Shown here: in pieces, positions 39,255 through 47,997 of the stretch | Layout: each line of letters begins with the position of its first letter | How positions within the stretch are numbered: the stretch's first letter is position 1 | Origin: Marinomonas polaris DSM 16579 | GTDB taxonomy: Bacteria; Pseudomonadota; Gammaproteobacteria; Pseudomonadales; Marinomonadaceae | NCBI RefSeq assembly: GCF_900129155.1 | Contig: NZ_FQVF01000002.1 | Span: 124,001-188,000, forward strand | Length of the DNA: 64,000 nt | Direction: 5' to 3' | The notes under the pieces: model-generated | What the model saw: only the letters and a program-made list of their open reading frames with translations | Told to the model about the DNA's origin: nothing | Database searches by the model: none | Made by a program: the position numbers and the translations under genes

Positions 39255-40364
39255 TTAAACTGCTTTAATAGAGCACTTTTCAGGAACTTGCTGAGTAATA
39301 CAGTGGATGTTTCCGCCACCTAATAATATATTTCTGGCGTAAACACCTATTACTTTATGCTCAGGAAATGCCTTTTGTAGAATCTCCTTTGCTTGTTCAT
39401 CAGTTTTTTCGCCGAATGTTGGAAATACAACACTGTTATTCGTAATTAAAAAGTTGGCGTAAGAAGCTGCAAGACGTTCTCCGACTTGGCGATTCATATA
39501 ATCACTTTCTACTAAGTTTTTTGCTTCATCTTCTGATACAAAAAGCGGCCCCGGCATCGGAAGCTTAATAATCTCTAGTGTTCGGCCTTTTGCATCGATT
39601 GCTTGGCTTAGGACTTTTAGCGCCGCTTTACTGATGGCATATTGTGGATCGTTTGAGTCTTCACAATCTGTTAATGCGACAACACCTGGACGAACAACAT
39701 GCATAATGTTATCGACATGGCCGTTAGTCTCATCGTTATAAAGCCCATCTTTAAGCCAAATGATTTTTTCAACATTTAAGTACACCTTTAATAGGTCTTC
39801 TATGTCTTCTTTGCTTAAATGCGGATTACGGCTTGGGTGAAGCAAACATTCTTCTGTCGTATATAAGGTGCCTTCACCGTCCACATGAATGGAACCGCCT
39901 TCTAAAATTAACGGCGCGTGGTAAACATAGTCACCTGTGACAGTGGCCATTTTTGCGGCGACCGCATTATCTTGCTCCCAAGAATCGTATAAGCCGTCTA
40001 GTTCGCCACCCCAAGCATTAAATTGCCAACTATTTGCACGGCGTTCGCCTTGATCGTTCACTACATAGGTCGCACCTATGTCACGCATCCAGCAATCATC
40101 GGACGGCATCTCAATGACTCGGATTTTACTAGGCAAAGCGAGGCGAGCTTGTTCATAATTCTTGGCATCGGCAATGAAGGTGACGTCTGTTGATTGTGCG
40201 ATTGCTGTAGCAACAGCAACAAACTCTTTTTGAGCATGTTTGCCTTTTTCTCGCCAGTTGTCTTCGCGGGTTGGCCAAGCCATCCAAACTTGCTCTTGCG
40301 GTTCGTGTTCCGCAGGCATACGAAAGCCATCTAATCTTGGTGAGGTGTACAGCGTAGAGCTCAT
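39255..40364 (-). CDS. aguA: Agmatine deiminase
   Basis: From the ATG at 40364 (AAGGAC before it) this is 369 residues, typical for agmatine deiminase. It hydrolyses agmatine to N-carbamoylputrescine and ammonia on the way to putrescine. Catalytic landmarks are MPSDDCWMRDIGATYV, LEGGSIHVDGEGTL, NDETNGHVDNIMHVVRPG, and the nucleophilic Cys in LGGGNIHCITQQ near the C-terminus. The usual partner aguB is not adjacent. A longer open frame up to 40463 lacks family similarity in its extra part. Confidence 0.95.
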   Translation of the reverse strand: MSSTLYTSPRLDGFRMPAEHEPQEQVWMAWPTREDNWREKGKHAQKEFVAVATAIAQSTDVTFIADAKNYEQARLALPSKIRVIEMPSDDCWMRDIGATYVVNDQGERRANSWQFNAWGGELDGLYDSWEQDNAVAAKMATVTGDYVYHAPLILEGGSIHVDGEGTLYTTEECLLHPSRNPHLSKEDIEDLLKVYLNVEKIIWLKDGLYNDETNGHVDNIMHVVRPGVVALTDCEDSNDPQYAISKAALKVLSQAIDAKGRTLEIIKLPMPGPLFVSEDEAKNLVESDYMNRQVGERLAASYANFLITNNSVVFPTFGEKTDEQAKEILQKAFPEHKVIGVYARNILLGGGNIHCITQQVPEKCSIKAV

Positions 40365-40464
40365 TAATATGTCCTTAAAGGTCGCTTTTATAAATAAAGC
40401 ATAGATTTTGGCCAATTCTATGGCAGACATACAAACATTCAAGAGTCTTTTTGTGTATTCCATG

Positions 40465-40848
40465 AAATTAGCTGTTTATTTTGTAGTGTTGTCTGTTTAT
40501 TTCGTGGTGTTTCCTGTTTATCTCAGAGCATTGATGGCTTATGAGCCACATTTTTTGCGTCTTTACAATTACTCGACGGAAACAGTTACCGAGTAGTTTT
40601 GTAAAAACTACTTATTAGCTTGCTGTCTAGTAGTTATGTTGGATGAATGTTTTTTAATAAAATTCTTTAATATCAATATCTTGTGCGTTTTTTTGAAAGT
40701 TGGCACAAGCTTCGCAATACTCTAAGGGAAATCAACGATATGAACTTCAGTTCTTTTGTTCAGGTCGTTGAGTTGATTACTTGGGAAGGCTGGATATAAA
40801 CGCAGCCATGACGCCCAAATTTTAAAAAACTAAATGGAGGTTACCATT
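40465..40848. other. Regulatory intergenic region before a small lipoprotein
   Basis: About 380 AT-rich bases hold the aguA promoter (reverse strand) on the left and a candidate sigma-54 promoter at 40701-40716 on the right. The message of the lipoprotein gene would have a leader of roughly 120 bases. No reliable gene is visible in the stretch. Confidence 0.5.
40701..40716 (+). promoter_or_regulatory. Candidate sigma-54 promoter
   Basis: TGGCACAAGCTTCGCA has the GG and GC at the spacing of the -24/-12 consensus TGGCACG-N4-TTGCW, differing at two positions. It points to the lipoprotein gene at 40849, and a sigma-54 activator gene lies immediately downstream. Confidence 0.5.
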
Positions 40849-41121
40849 ATGAATATTAAACGCACTCTACTAAATACCGCTTTGGTTCTTGTTACTGCTG
40901 GTACATTGGCAGCATGTGATCAGAGTTCTGATGACAACAAAGTAGAAGACGCTATGTCCAATGCTGGTGATGCTGTTGAGCAGACAATGGATAATGCTGG
41001 TGAAGCGCTAAATAACGCGGGCAATTCAATTGAAGACACTATGACAGATACAGGTAATGCCATTGAAGACAAGTGTGAAGAAGCGAAAGAAGGCATGAAC
41101 GCCAAAGACACTGATTGCTAA
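40849..41121 (+). CDS. Small helical lipoprotein with repeated Asn/Ala/Gly motifs
   Basis: A 90-residue lipoprotein. The start is the ATG at 40849, with TGGAGG eight bases before. The signal peptide ends in the lipobox LAAC. The mature part is acidic and built of imperfect 11-residue repeats (DAMSNAGDAVEQ, TMDNAGEALNNAG, SIEDTMTDTGNAI), which suggests one amphipathic helix, as in other small envelope lipoproteins. Two further Cys lie near the C-terminus (DKCEEAKE and the last residue). Function unknown. A candidate sigma-54 promoter precedes it and a strong terminator follows. Confidence 0.8.
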   Translation: MNIKRTLLNTALVLVTAGTLAACDQSSDDNKVEDAMSNAGDAVEQTMDNAGEALNNAGNSIEDTMTDTGNAIEDKCEEAKEGMNAKDTDC

Positions 41122-41130
41122 AACGAACAG

Positions 41131-41159
41131 AAAAAAGGCCGAGTTGATCGGCCTTTTTT
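41131..41159 (+). terminator. Terminator of the small lipoprotein gene
   Basis: AAAAAAGGCC and GGCCTTTTTT form a 10-base stem with a T run at the end, ten bases after the stop codon. Confidence 0.85.
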
Positions 41160-41191
41160 CTAACGTTCTTTTTAAGGTAACTGTTATTGCT

Positions 41192-42541
41192 TTATAAAAA
41201 ATCGGTATGTTCGTATTTATCGAGTTTGTTATATAGGGTTTTGATACTGATACCAAGTTGATGGGCAGTATCTGTTTTGTTTCCGTCATTGTTTTTCAGT
41301 GTTTTTAAGATGGCGATTTTTTCTATGTCATCTAGGCGCATACCAGTAGGAATACCTGCTGTTTTGTCTATCTCGGTTTGCTCACTGAGATCATTGGTTA
41401 TTAGGTGTTCTGGATGAATAATATGATCGGCTAGAATGTAAGCCCGCTCAATGGCATGTTTTAACTCTCGCACATTACCGGGCCAAGTATAGTGGTTAAT
41501 CTTTTCTAGACTTTGTGCTGAAAATTGTTTGTGTTGGCCATCTTTAGCGTTGCGGTAAGACAAAAAGTGTTGAGCAAGGCCACATGCATCACCTTCTCGG
41601 TCTTTTAATTTTGGAACCATGATAGGAAATTGAGCTAAACGAAAATAGAGATCTTCGCGGAATACTTCATCGCGGATAGCATCGCTTAATGTACGGTTAG
41701 TTGCAGCAATAATTCGTACGTTGGCCATTTTTACTTGTTGAGCGCCGACTGGTTTGTATTCACCACTTTCGAGGACTCTTAAAAGTTTTACTTGCTGTTC
41801 GTATGGCATCTCGGTGACTTCATCTAAAAAGAGTGTACCGCCTTCTGCTTGCTCGAAAACGCCTTGATGATCTTTGTGTGCTCCGGTGAAAGCACCTTTA
41901 ACATGGCCGAATAATTCACTGTCGATTAACTCCGGGCTAAGCGCACCGCAGTTGATGGCGACAAAAGGACCTTCAGCGCGTTGGCTGAAAACATGTAAAG
42001 TATTGGCGATAAGTTCTTTACCTGTACCGCTTTCGCCCATGATAAAAGCATTGGCTTTGGTTGCTGCGACTTTTCGAATAGTGCGATAAAGCGAATGCAT
42101 GGCAGTTGATGAGCCGACTAATAAGCCAAATTGATCCAGATAACTGGTTTGGGTATTGGCATTTTCGTGAGAGCGGCTTAGTTCACTAAAGACTTCTTTC
42201 AAGGAAGATTCAATCAGCTTTAAATTGTAAGGCGCACGATAGTGAAATCCAGCACCTTTATGCATTAGGTGATCTAATATTGGATCTGGTTCGCCTTTGC
42301 TGAAAAATAAGAACTCTGTTTTATATAGAACAGGGCTGCTAATAAGTTCTTTTAAGGCAACATCATGCAATGAATTTACTTCGATAAGAGCAACATCACA
42401 TTGAGCGACAGATAGCTGATCTAGCCAATTTTCATCTTGATGACTAATGTTTAACTCATACTGTCGAACGCCATTTAAAGAAAGTAGATTTGAAGCTAAT
42501 AATGGATCTTGAACATGCATAAATAGCTTTGGTGAAGACAT
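41192..42541 (-). CDS. Sigma-54-dependent transcriptional activator with degenerate receiver
   Basis: A 449-residue NtrC-type activator. The N-terminal 120 residues have the size and pattern of a receiver domain, but the phosphorylatable Asp position is Glu (VALIEVN, about 54), so it may work without a kinase. The AAA+ domain (about 140-370) has Walker A GESGTGKE (169-176), the sigma-54 contact loop GAFTGA (216-221), Walker B GGTLFLDEV and the Arg-finger region FREDLYFRL. A Fis-type helix-turn-helix closes the protein (DTAHQLGISIKTLYNKLDKY). It converges with the lipoprotein gene that carries a candidate sigma-54 promoter. Confidence 0.92.
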   Translation of the reverse strand: MSSPKLFMHVQDPLLASNLLSLNGVRQYELNISHQDENWLDQLSVAQCDVALIEVNSLHDVALKELISSPVLYKTEFLFFSKGEPDPILDHLMHKGAGFHYRAPYNLKLIESSLKEVFSELSRSHENANTQTSYLDQFGLLVGSSTAMHSLYRTIRKVAATKANAFIMGESGTGKELIANTLHVFSQRAEGPFVAINCGALSPELIDSELFGHVKGAFTGAHKDHQGVFEQAEGGTLFLDEVTEMPYEQQVKLLRVLESGEYKPVGAQQVKMANVRIIAATNRTLSDAIRDEVFREDLYFRLAQFPIMVPKLKDREGDACGLAQHFLSYRNAKDGQHKQFSAQSLEKINHYTWPGNVRELKHAIERAYILADHIIHPEHLITNDLSEQTEIDKTAGIPTGMRLDDIEKIAILKTLKNNDGNKTDTAHQLGISIKTLYNKLDKYEHTDFL

Positions 42542-42707
42542 TATTATTTTCCCTAGATAGAACAGAAGAGTGATCGTGAAAATTTATAGAGTTATGGAAT
42601 CATAGGTAGATAAGCTTGTCCTAGCCTTTTGCAGTAACTTTGCATTAAACACGGCCTTAATTATCCTTATTTGCACAAAGCTCACCCTTTTTTGAAAGGA
42701 GACAGAC

Positions 42708-43178
42708 ATGCTTAAAGACCATAGAACAGAAAAAATGCTTTATCCCAATAGGGATTCACGTATTTTATGTGACATGCTTTCTATGTGTTTTGACGGTTTT
42801 TTTGCTAACTCGGCATTATGTGGGCGAGTAGGGAATACACTTGATAAGCACGTGTTTAAAAAAGTGTCGTCTTTGTATAGGCGGTTAGCTGAACGCCTGC
42901 TACATAGTGTAGGAACGCTGCCGGAAGATACTGGTACAATGAACCCAGAGCCTGGCTATATAGCAACAGCATACTTATCTGCCCTTAATGCGGCGGATAA
43001 ACATGCATCGAGTCGTGTCATGTCTGTGAATTGGCAGGTAATAAAGCGTATCGGGAAATTAGTTCGAGAGTTAGACAATAAGTTATTTGCCAGCATGATT
43101 ATTGATTATTTGGCGTGCATTCAGATGGTATTGGACAATGCGCAGAAACGCAGAAAAGCCGCTAAGTTGGTTAAATAA
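42708..43178 (+). CDS. Hypothetical helical protein
   Basis: A 156-residue protein preceded by AAGGAGAC at ideal spacing, so translation is likely. It is predicted almost entirely helical (SRILCDMLSMCFDGFF, KKVSSLYRRLAERLLHS, AYLSALNAADKHASSR, LIRELDNK-like segments), basic at the C-terminus (NAQKRRKAAKLVK), without membrane segments or a signal. The pattern faintly recalls ferritin-like four-helix proteins such as DUF2383, but metal-binding Glu/His pairs are not clear. It is divergent from the sigma-54 activator, with 166 bases between starts, so it may be another target. Confidence 0.6.
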   Translation: MLKDHRTEKMLYPNRDSRILCDMLSMCFDGFFANSALCGRVGNTLDKHVFKKVSSLYRRLAERLLHSVGTLPEDTGTMNPEPGYIATAYLSALNAADKHASSRVMSVNWQVIKRIGKLVRELDNKLFASMIIDYLACIQMVLDNAQKRRKAAKLVK

Positions 43179-43232
43179 AAAAAGAGCCTAATTTAAGCTC
43201 TTATTTTGTTTGTTTACTTAACGATAATTAGG

Positions 43233-44033
43233 TTATTCGTTATCAACGACTCGATAGTCTAATTTACCAACAATAGTACCGTTATTACCTGATGTGGTTA
43301 CATTGAAACTTGCGTTATTCTTTTCTTTTTTGGGGTTAACGGTCGATATGACTTCGCCATTAACAACAAGTTGATACGTTTCTGAAAACGTAATATGCAT
43401 GTCTTCTGATTTAGGGTTCTCAAACAAAATATTGTCTTTTAAACGAATGACTCGACTTTCGCCGCGAACCCATTGACCCACAAGTGGTTGTGCTTTAAAT
43501 GTCATGTTGTCATGAGTAACCGTCGCTTCAGATAAGAAAATTCGAATTAAGTCACCATTCATAGCGACTTTTTCTCGGTCCTCTACACGTGCATTTAACA
43601 AAGCAATGGCGGTATTCGTCTTGCTGATGTATGAGCGTAACTGCTGAATTTCTGAGTTAATTTCTTTCGAATTTAATTGCCCTGTCGCTAATAGTCTTGG
43701 TAGCTCGGGCGCGTTTCCTACTCGATTTTTGAGTTCTGTAAAGTTGGCGTTAGCCAATTTTCTTTGTGTATTAAGTTGCTCGGCCAGATCTGTATTACTA
43801 TCAGGACTGCTGGCTTTCGAGCCGTTGCTATTATTTGTCTCAGTAATAACACTCGTTTCTACAGTAGCAACCTCGTTGTCTGTAGTTTTGCTTGGTTTAG
43901 TTTGTTCTGTGTTTACTGTGTTTGGAGTAGAAGTTTTCTCAGTTTGCTTGTTTTGTAAATCTTGAAAAATTGGCATCGAGCAAGCACTTAGTAAAAGCGT
44001 TGCAAGTAAAAGGCCAGAACGAAATGTAGGCAT
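43233..44033 (-). CDS. Hypothetical lipoprotein
   Basis: A 266-residue lipoprotein: signal peptide MPTFRSGLLLATLLLSACS with lipobox LSAC. A long Thr/Ser/Asn-rich linker (about 30-85) follows, then a coiled coil (NTQRKLANANFTELKNRV ... INSEIQQLRSYISKTNTAIALLNARV), then a beta-rich C-terminal domain (about 155-266). The layout suggests a tethered domain reaching into the periplasm. No family recognised. Confidence 0.72.
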   Translation of the reverse strand: MPTFRSGLLLATLLLSACSMPIFQDLQNKQTEKTSTPNTVNTEQTKPSKTTDNEVATVETSVITETNNSNGSKASSPDSNTDLAEQLNTQRKLANANFTELKNRVGNAPELPRLLATGQLNSKEINSEIQQLRSYISKTNTAIALLNARVEDREKVAMNGDLIRIFLSEATVTHDNMTFKAQPLVGQWVRGESRVIRLKDNILFENPKSEDMHITFSETYQLVVNGEVISTVNPKKEKNNASFNVTTSGNNGTIVGKLDYRVVDNE

Positions 44034-44230
44034 TTAATAATCCTGAGATTAGAAGCGAAAATAAGTGACTAAGTATGCGGCATGGCGGATAGTATGTCGA
44101 GCTGAAGTACCTGTTGCCGATGCGAGTATCTTATTTAAAAGTGTAAATAAAATCTCTTATGAATCTTTGAGATAATAATGTAATACAGAGAGAGTGAGAG
44201 ACAAGTTAACGGCTCGTCTCTCTTTGGACT

Positions 44231-44992
44231 TTATTTTTGTGACTGATTCCACAAAATACATTCGTCTAGCGTCACGCCTTTCCCGCCAAAAATATCTAGC
44301 GCACTGCCGATAGTTAAATCAACTAAGCCATTGGACAATTCATTAACACGCTTAAGGTCAGCCAAAGAACGAGCGCCACCTGCATAGGTTACTGCAACCG
44401 GGCAGCCTTGACCAAGTAATTGAACCAAATCTTCGTCAATACCAGCCTGTAAGCCTTCAACGTCTGCAGCATGAATAAGAAACTCATCACAGTGGTTTGC
44501 CAATTCAATAAGGTTTTCTTGGTTTACTTGAGTAGATGTAATGGTTTGCCAGCGATCGGTCGCAATATACCAGCCGTCTTTTGTACGACGACAGCTTAAA
44601 TCTAATACTAAACGATCAGTACCTGTTTCGCGTTTGATTTTGTCTAAGCGATCCCAAGAAAACTCACCATTTTCAAACAAATAAGAAGTGACAATAACGT
44701 GAGAAGCGCCAGCTTTTAAGTAGCTTTCAGCATTGCTACTGTTAACACCGCCGCCAAACTGTAAACCATTAGGATAAGCGCGCAGTGCGCTTAAGGCTTC
44801 TTCTTGGTTACCTTTTCCTAACGCAATAACATGCCCTCCAACGAGCCCATGTTCACGATACATATTGGCATAATGCTCAGCATTGTGTTCGCTGATAAAG
44901 TTCTCTGTGGCGCCTTTGTCATTCAGACTGCCACCAACAATTTGCTTAACTTTGCCTTGGTGTAGATCGATACAAGGACGGAATTGGGTCAC
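44231..44992 (-). CDS. hisA: Eukaryote-type HisA (ProFAR isomerase)
   Basis: A 253-residue TIM barrel starting at a GTG with GGAG six bases before it. The start FRPCIDLHQGKVKQIVGGS, the phosphate-binding FGGGVNSSNAESYLKAGASHVIVTSYLF and the catalytic Asp regions (LVLDLSCRRTKDGWYIATDRWQT, VTYAGGARSLADL) match the HIS6 type of fungi and plants, not the usual bacterial HisA (which begins IPAIDL). The enzyme opens the ribose ring of ProFAR to PRFAR in histidine synthesis. No other his gene is in the window, so this one stands outside a his operon. Confidence 0.85.
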   Translation of the reverse strand: MTQFRPCIDLHQGKVKQIVGGSLNDKGATENFISEHNAEHYANMYREHGLVGGHVIALGKGNQEEALSALRAYPNGLQFGGGVNSSNAESYLKAGASHVIVTSYLFENGEFSWDRLDKIKRETGTDRLVLDLSCRRTKDGWYIATDRWQTITSTQVNQENLIELANHCDEFLIHAADVEGLQAGIDEDLVQLLGQGCPVAVTYAGGARSLADLKRVNELSNGLVDLTIGSALDIFGGKGVTLDECILWNQSQK

Positions 44993-45130
44993 AAAAAACT
45001 CCTATTTGGTCAGAAAAAAATGGCGATTGTAACCGATAATGTACTGAGAAACGATGTACCAAAGCAAACACTTATTAAGCCTGTTATAATCGTCGGTCAT
45101 TCAAATAGAAAGATATATAAAGCAATCATC

Positions 45131-45544
45131 ATGCTACAAATTACCCTCGCCGTGGCGATCCCAGACCACGAAATTGAATTGACCGCTATACGAGCACAAG
45201 GCGCAGGCGGCCAGAACGTGAATAAAGTCTCTTCCGCCATTCACCTTAGGTTTAATGTCGCTAGTTCTTCTTTGCCGGAATTTTATAAAGAGCGTTTGTT
45301 GGTGTTAAGTGATTCTCGTCTTACTAAAGATGGTGATATTGTGCTTAAAGCCCAGCAACATCGCACCCAAGAATTGAATCGAGAAGACGCATTGGCAAGA
45401 CTTAAAGAACTGATTCTTGAAGCTGTTCGTGTGCAAAAAGCGCGTAGACCGACCAAACCATCGCGCTCTTCGCAGAAGAAACGAGTTGATCAGAAAAAAC
45501 AAAAAGGCCAAATCAAAAGTATGCGCCGTAGCAATTGGGATTAG
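45131..45544 (+). CDS. arfB: Alternative ribosome-rescue factor ArfB (YaeJ)
   Basis: From the ATG at 45131 this is 137 residues, the usual size; a longer upstream frame would overlap the hisA start and has no family similarity. The peptidyl-tRNA hydrolysis motif is in RAQGAGGQNVNKVSSAIHLRF (GGQ). The C-terminal tail is strongly basic (ARRPTKPSRSSQKKRVDQKK) and enters the mRNA channel of stalled ribosomes. ArfB frees ribosomes stalled without a stop codon. It is divergent from hisA. Confidence 0.93.
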   Translation: MLQITLAVAIPDHEIELTAIRAQGAGGQNVNKVSSAIHLRFNVASSSLPEFYKERLLVLSDSRLTKDGDIVLKAQQHRTQELNREDALARLKELILEAVRVQKARRPTKPSRSSQKKRVDQKKQKGQIKSMRRSNWD

Positions 45545-45648
45545 AATTTTACCTTACGTTATGAGTAATACTTGTTTTTCCAAAGCGTAATAACCTTGTA
45601 GTATTATGTCGTTACTTTTTGGGAATAATAAAAATAGGTTTGCTTACC

Positions 45649-46926
45649 ATGAAATTAGAATCTCTTGCACTGCATCACGGTTACACATCTGAAGCTACAA
45701 CTAAAGCGGCAGCCGTTCCGATTTATCAAACGACATCTTATACCTTTGACGATACCCAACACGGTGCGGATTTATTTGACCTGAAAGTCCAGGGCAACAT
45801 TTATACCCGTATCATGAACCCAACCACTGACGTTTTAGAGCAGCGTGTTGCAGCAATGGAGGGCGGTATCGCAGCTCTCGCCGTAGCATCAGGTATGGCG
45901 GCGATTACTTATGCACTACAGTGTATTTGTGATGTTGGCTCAAATATTGTCAGCACCAGTCAACTTTATGGCGGTACTTACAATTTATTTGCTCATAGTT
46001 TCCCAAGACAAGGCATTGAAACCCGCATGGTATCTGCGGACGATCTAGCTGGGTTTGAAGCAGCGATTGATGATAATACTCGCGCTATTTTTTGTGAATC
46101 TATCGGTAATCCAGCCGGTAATATAGTTGATATAGAAGCGCTTGCTGCCATTGCTAATAAGCATGGTATCCCACTTATTGTTGATAATACTGTGGCAACA
46201 CCATTTTTATGTCGTCCTTTTGAATTGGGTGCGCACATCGTGGTGCATTCATTAACAAAATACATTGGCGGTCATGGCACGACAGTAGGCGGTATTATTG
46301 TTGACTCAGGTAAGTTTGATTGGGTGGCGAATAAAAAGCGTTTCCCTATGTTGAATGAACCAGATCCCTCCTACCATGACGTTGTTTATACGGAAGCCTT
46401 GGGCGCCGCTGCTTATATAGGTCGTTGTCGAGTAGTGCCTTTACGTAATACTGGCGCAGCGTTGTCTCCACACAGTTCATTTTTAATCATGCAAGGTTTG
46501 GAAACGCTAGGACTAAGAATGGAGCGCCATTGCTCTAATGCTGAAAAACTAGCGGCATTTTTGCAGAATCACGATAAAGTGAATTGGGTGAATTACGCAG
46601 CGTTACCAGATAATAAATACAATGAAATGAGCCAACGAATTACCAGTGGTAAAGCGTCTGGTGTACTAAGTTTTGGTATTAACGGTGGTATCGAAGCTGG
46701 AACACAGTTTATTGATGCACTACAAATGGTACTACGCCTCGTCAATATTGGTGACGCTAAATCTCTAGCTTGTCATCCAGCATCAACGACTCACCGTCAG
46801 TTGAATGACGAAGAATTAGCAAAAGCTGGCGTTAGCCGCGATCTGGTTCGTATATCTGTCGGTATTGAAAACATCGAAGATATTATTGCGGATATTAGTC
46901 AGGCGTTGGACAAGGTAACAGTTTAA
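45649..46926 (+). CDS. O-acetylhomoserine sulfhydrylase (MetY/CysD type)
   Basis: A 425-residue PLP enzyme from the ATG at 45649. The start LESLALHHGYTSEATTKAAAVPIYQTTSYTF, the segment RIMNPTTDVLEQRVAAMEGG and the PLP-lysine site HSLTKYIGGHGTTVGG place it in the O-acetylhomoserine aminocarboxypropyltransferase group rather than cystathionine synthases. It makes homocysteine from O-acetylhomoserine and sulfide (or methionine with methanethiol). The DUF1289 gene follows 78 bases later. Confidence 0.92.
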   Translation: MKLESLALHHGYTSEATTKAAAVPIYQTTSYTFDDTQHGADLFDLKVQGNIYTRIMNPTTDVLEQRVAAMEGGIAALAVASGMAAITYALQCICDVGSNIVSTSQLYGGTYNLFAHSFPRQGIETRMVSADDLAGFEAAIDDNTRAIFCESIGNPAGNIVDIEALAAIANKHGIPLIVDNTVATPFLCRPFELGAHIVVHSLTKYIGGHGTTVGGIIVDSGKFDWVANKKRFPMLNEPDPSYHDVVYTEALGAAAYIGRCRVVPLRNTGAALSPHSSFLIMQGLETLGLRMERHCSNAEKLAAFLQNHDKVNWVNYAALPDNKYNEMSQRITSGKASGVLSFGINGGIEAGTQFIDALQMVLRLVNIGDAKSLACHPASTTHRQLNDEELAKAGVSRDLVRISVGIENIEDIIADISQALDKVTV

Positions 46927-47004
46927 AATCCAAACTTAGTTCTACTAAGAGGCTGCGTATTAACGTGGCCTCTTTTGGATTGCGAAAGCAAGAGGTGTAA
47001 AGCT

Positions 47005-47208
47005 ATGTCAGCCAATCATGAAACTGATAAAACCATAAAAAGTCCTTGTATTCGACATTGCTGCCTAGATGGCGATGATGTTTGTGTGGGTTGCTATCGA
47101 ACCATAACTGAAATCATGGATTGGCAAAAATCTACGCAGAGTGAAAAACTGGATATTTTGGCTAACTGCTCAATTCGCAAACAGAAACACGACTCTCTTT
47201 ATCTTTAA
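47005..47208 (+). CDS. DUF1289 small Cys-rich protein
   Basis: A 67-residue protein read from the ATG at 47005 (AGAGGTG before it). It has the DUF1289 pattern: SPCIRHCCLDGDDVCVGCYRTITEIMDW, with four Cys suitable for metal binding, then a helical tail. Function unknown. It may be co-transcribed with the sulfhydrylase. Confidence 0.85.
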   Translation: MSANHETDKTIKSPCIRHCCLDGDDVCVGCYRTITEIMDWQKSTQSEKLDILANCSIRKQKHDSLYL

Positions 47209-47370
47209 CTTCCTCCGATCATTTACTGTATTTTTCTCTCCTTCTAATTCCTCCTAGCTAGTTAAATTTCATTATTTTTAATATTTTTTACTTTTTATAA
47301 GTTTTTTAAATAGCGCTGTAAGAAAGTGATTTCTATCTACGTCTAACCCTCAGAAACAAAATAAGGGTGC

Positions 47371-47997
47371 TTGGATCTTTCCAAGTTTTTAGATGACATG
47401 GGTAGGTGGCTTACCTTGATTGCAGAATTACAAGCATGGCTAACATCGGGAACAACATCGCTGGCTTTGTTGTGTGTTGGTATTGTGCTCTTGTCTTATT
47501 TACTCGAAGACCTTGCTATTGCAACGGCAGCGACTTTATCTGCTCTCGGTGACATGCCTTCATCACTTGCTCTAATGGCGATTTTTATTGGCATCGCGAC
47601 AGGGGATTTGGGGTTGTATGTCTTGGGGCGATATACCCGAAAAGTTAGATGGCTGCGTTACCGAGCTTTAAGCAATTCTTCGTTTAAAGTCGTAAGAAAA
47701 AAGCTGACCCAGCGTGCTTTTTTGAACCTCTTCTTGATTCGCTTTATTCCCGGTTTAAGGACCATTGGTTTTACCTTGAGCGGTTTTCTCCTCATCCCGT
47801 TACCTGTCTTTTTTAGCGCCGTTTTGCTTGCCACGTCTATTTGGACGCTGGTGGTATTCACGCTGATTTACCAAATAGGCAGTAGTGTCTTTATGCAAGT
47901 CTCAGAGCTGAAGTGGGTACTTATTCCTTTGGTATTTGGCCTGTTGTTTTTAATAAATCGTTTTCTTAATAAATCGTTTACGCGAGGTATGTCATGA
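47371..47997 (+). CDS. DedA-family (VTT) membrane protein
   Basis: A membrane protein of about 208 residues. The frame opens at a TTG (47371); an ATG at 47398 gives 199 residues, and neither has a well-spaced ribosome-binding site. The DedA pattern is visible: LSYLLEDLAIATAATLSALG, GIATGDLGLYVLGRYTR, then FLIRFIPGLRTIGFTLSGF (re-entrant loop 2, with the conserved Arg and Gly-Phe). DedA proteins flip undecaprenyl phosphate or phospholipids. Its stop overlaps the start of the ATP-grasp gene (ATGA), so the two are translationally coupled. Confidence 0.87.
   Translation: MDLSKFLDDMGRWLTLIAELQAWLTSGTTSLALLCVGIVLLSYLLEDLAIATAATLSALGDMPSSLALMAIFIGIATGDLGLYVLGRYTRKVRWLRYRALSNSSFKVVRKKLTQRAFLNLFLIRFIPGLRTIGFTLSGFLLIPLPVFFSAVLLATSIWTLVVFTLIYQIGSSVFMQVSELKWVLIPLVFGLLFLINRFLNKSFTRGMS

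Noticed and set aside
44984..45130. Longer ArfB with 49 extra N-terminal residues
   Set aside because: The extra part overlaps the hisA start, has no family resemblance, and ArfB proteins normally start at the MLQITLAV-type position.
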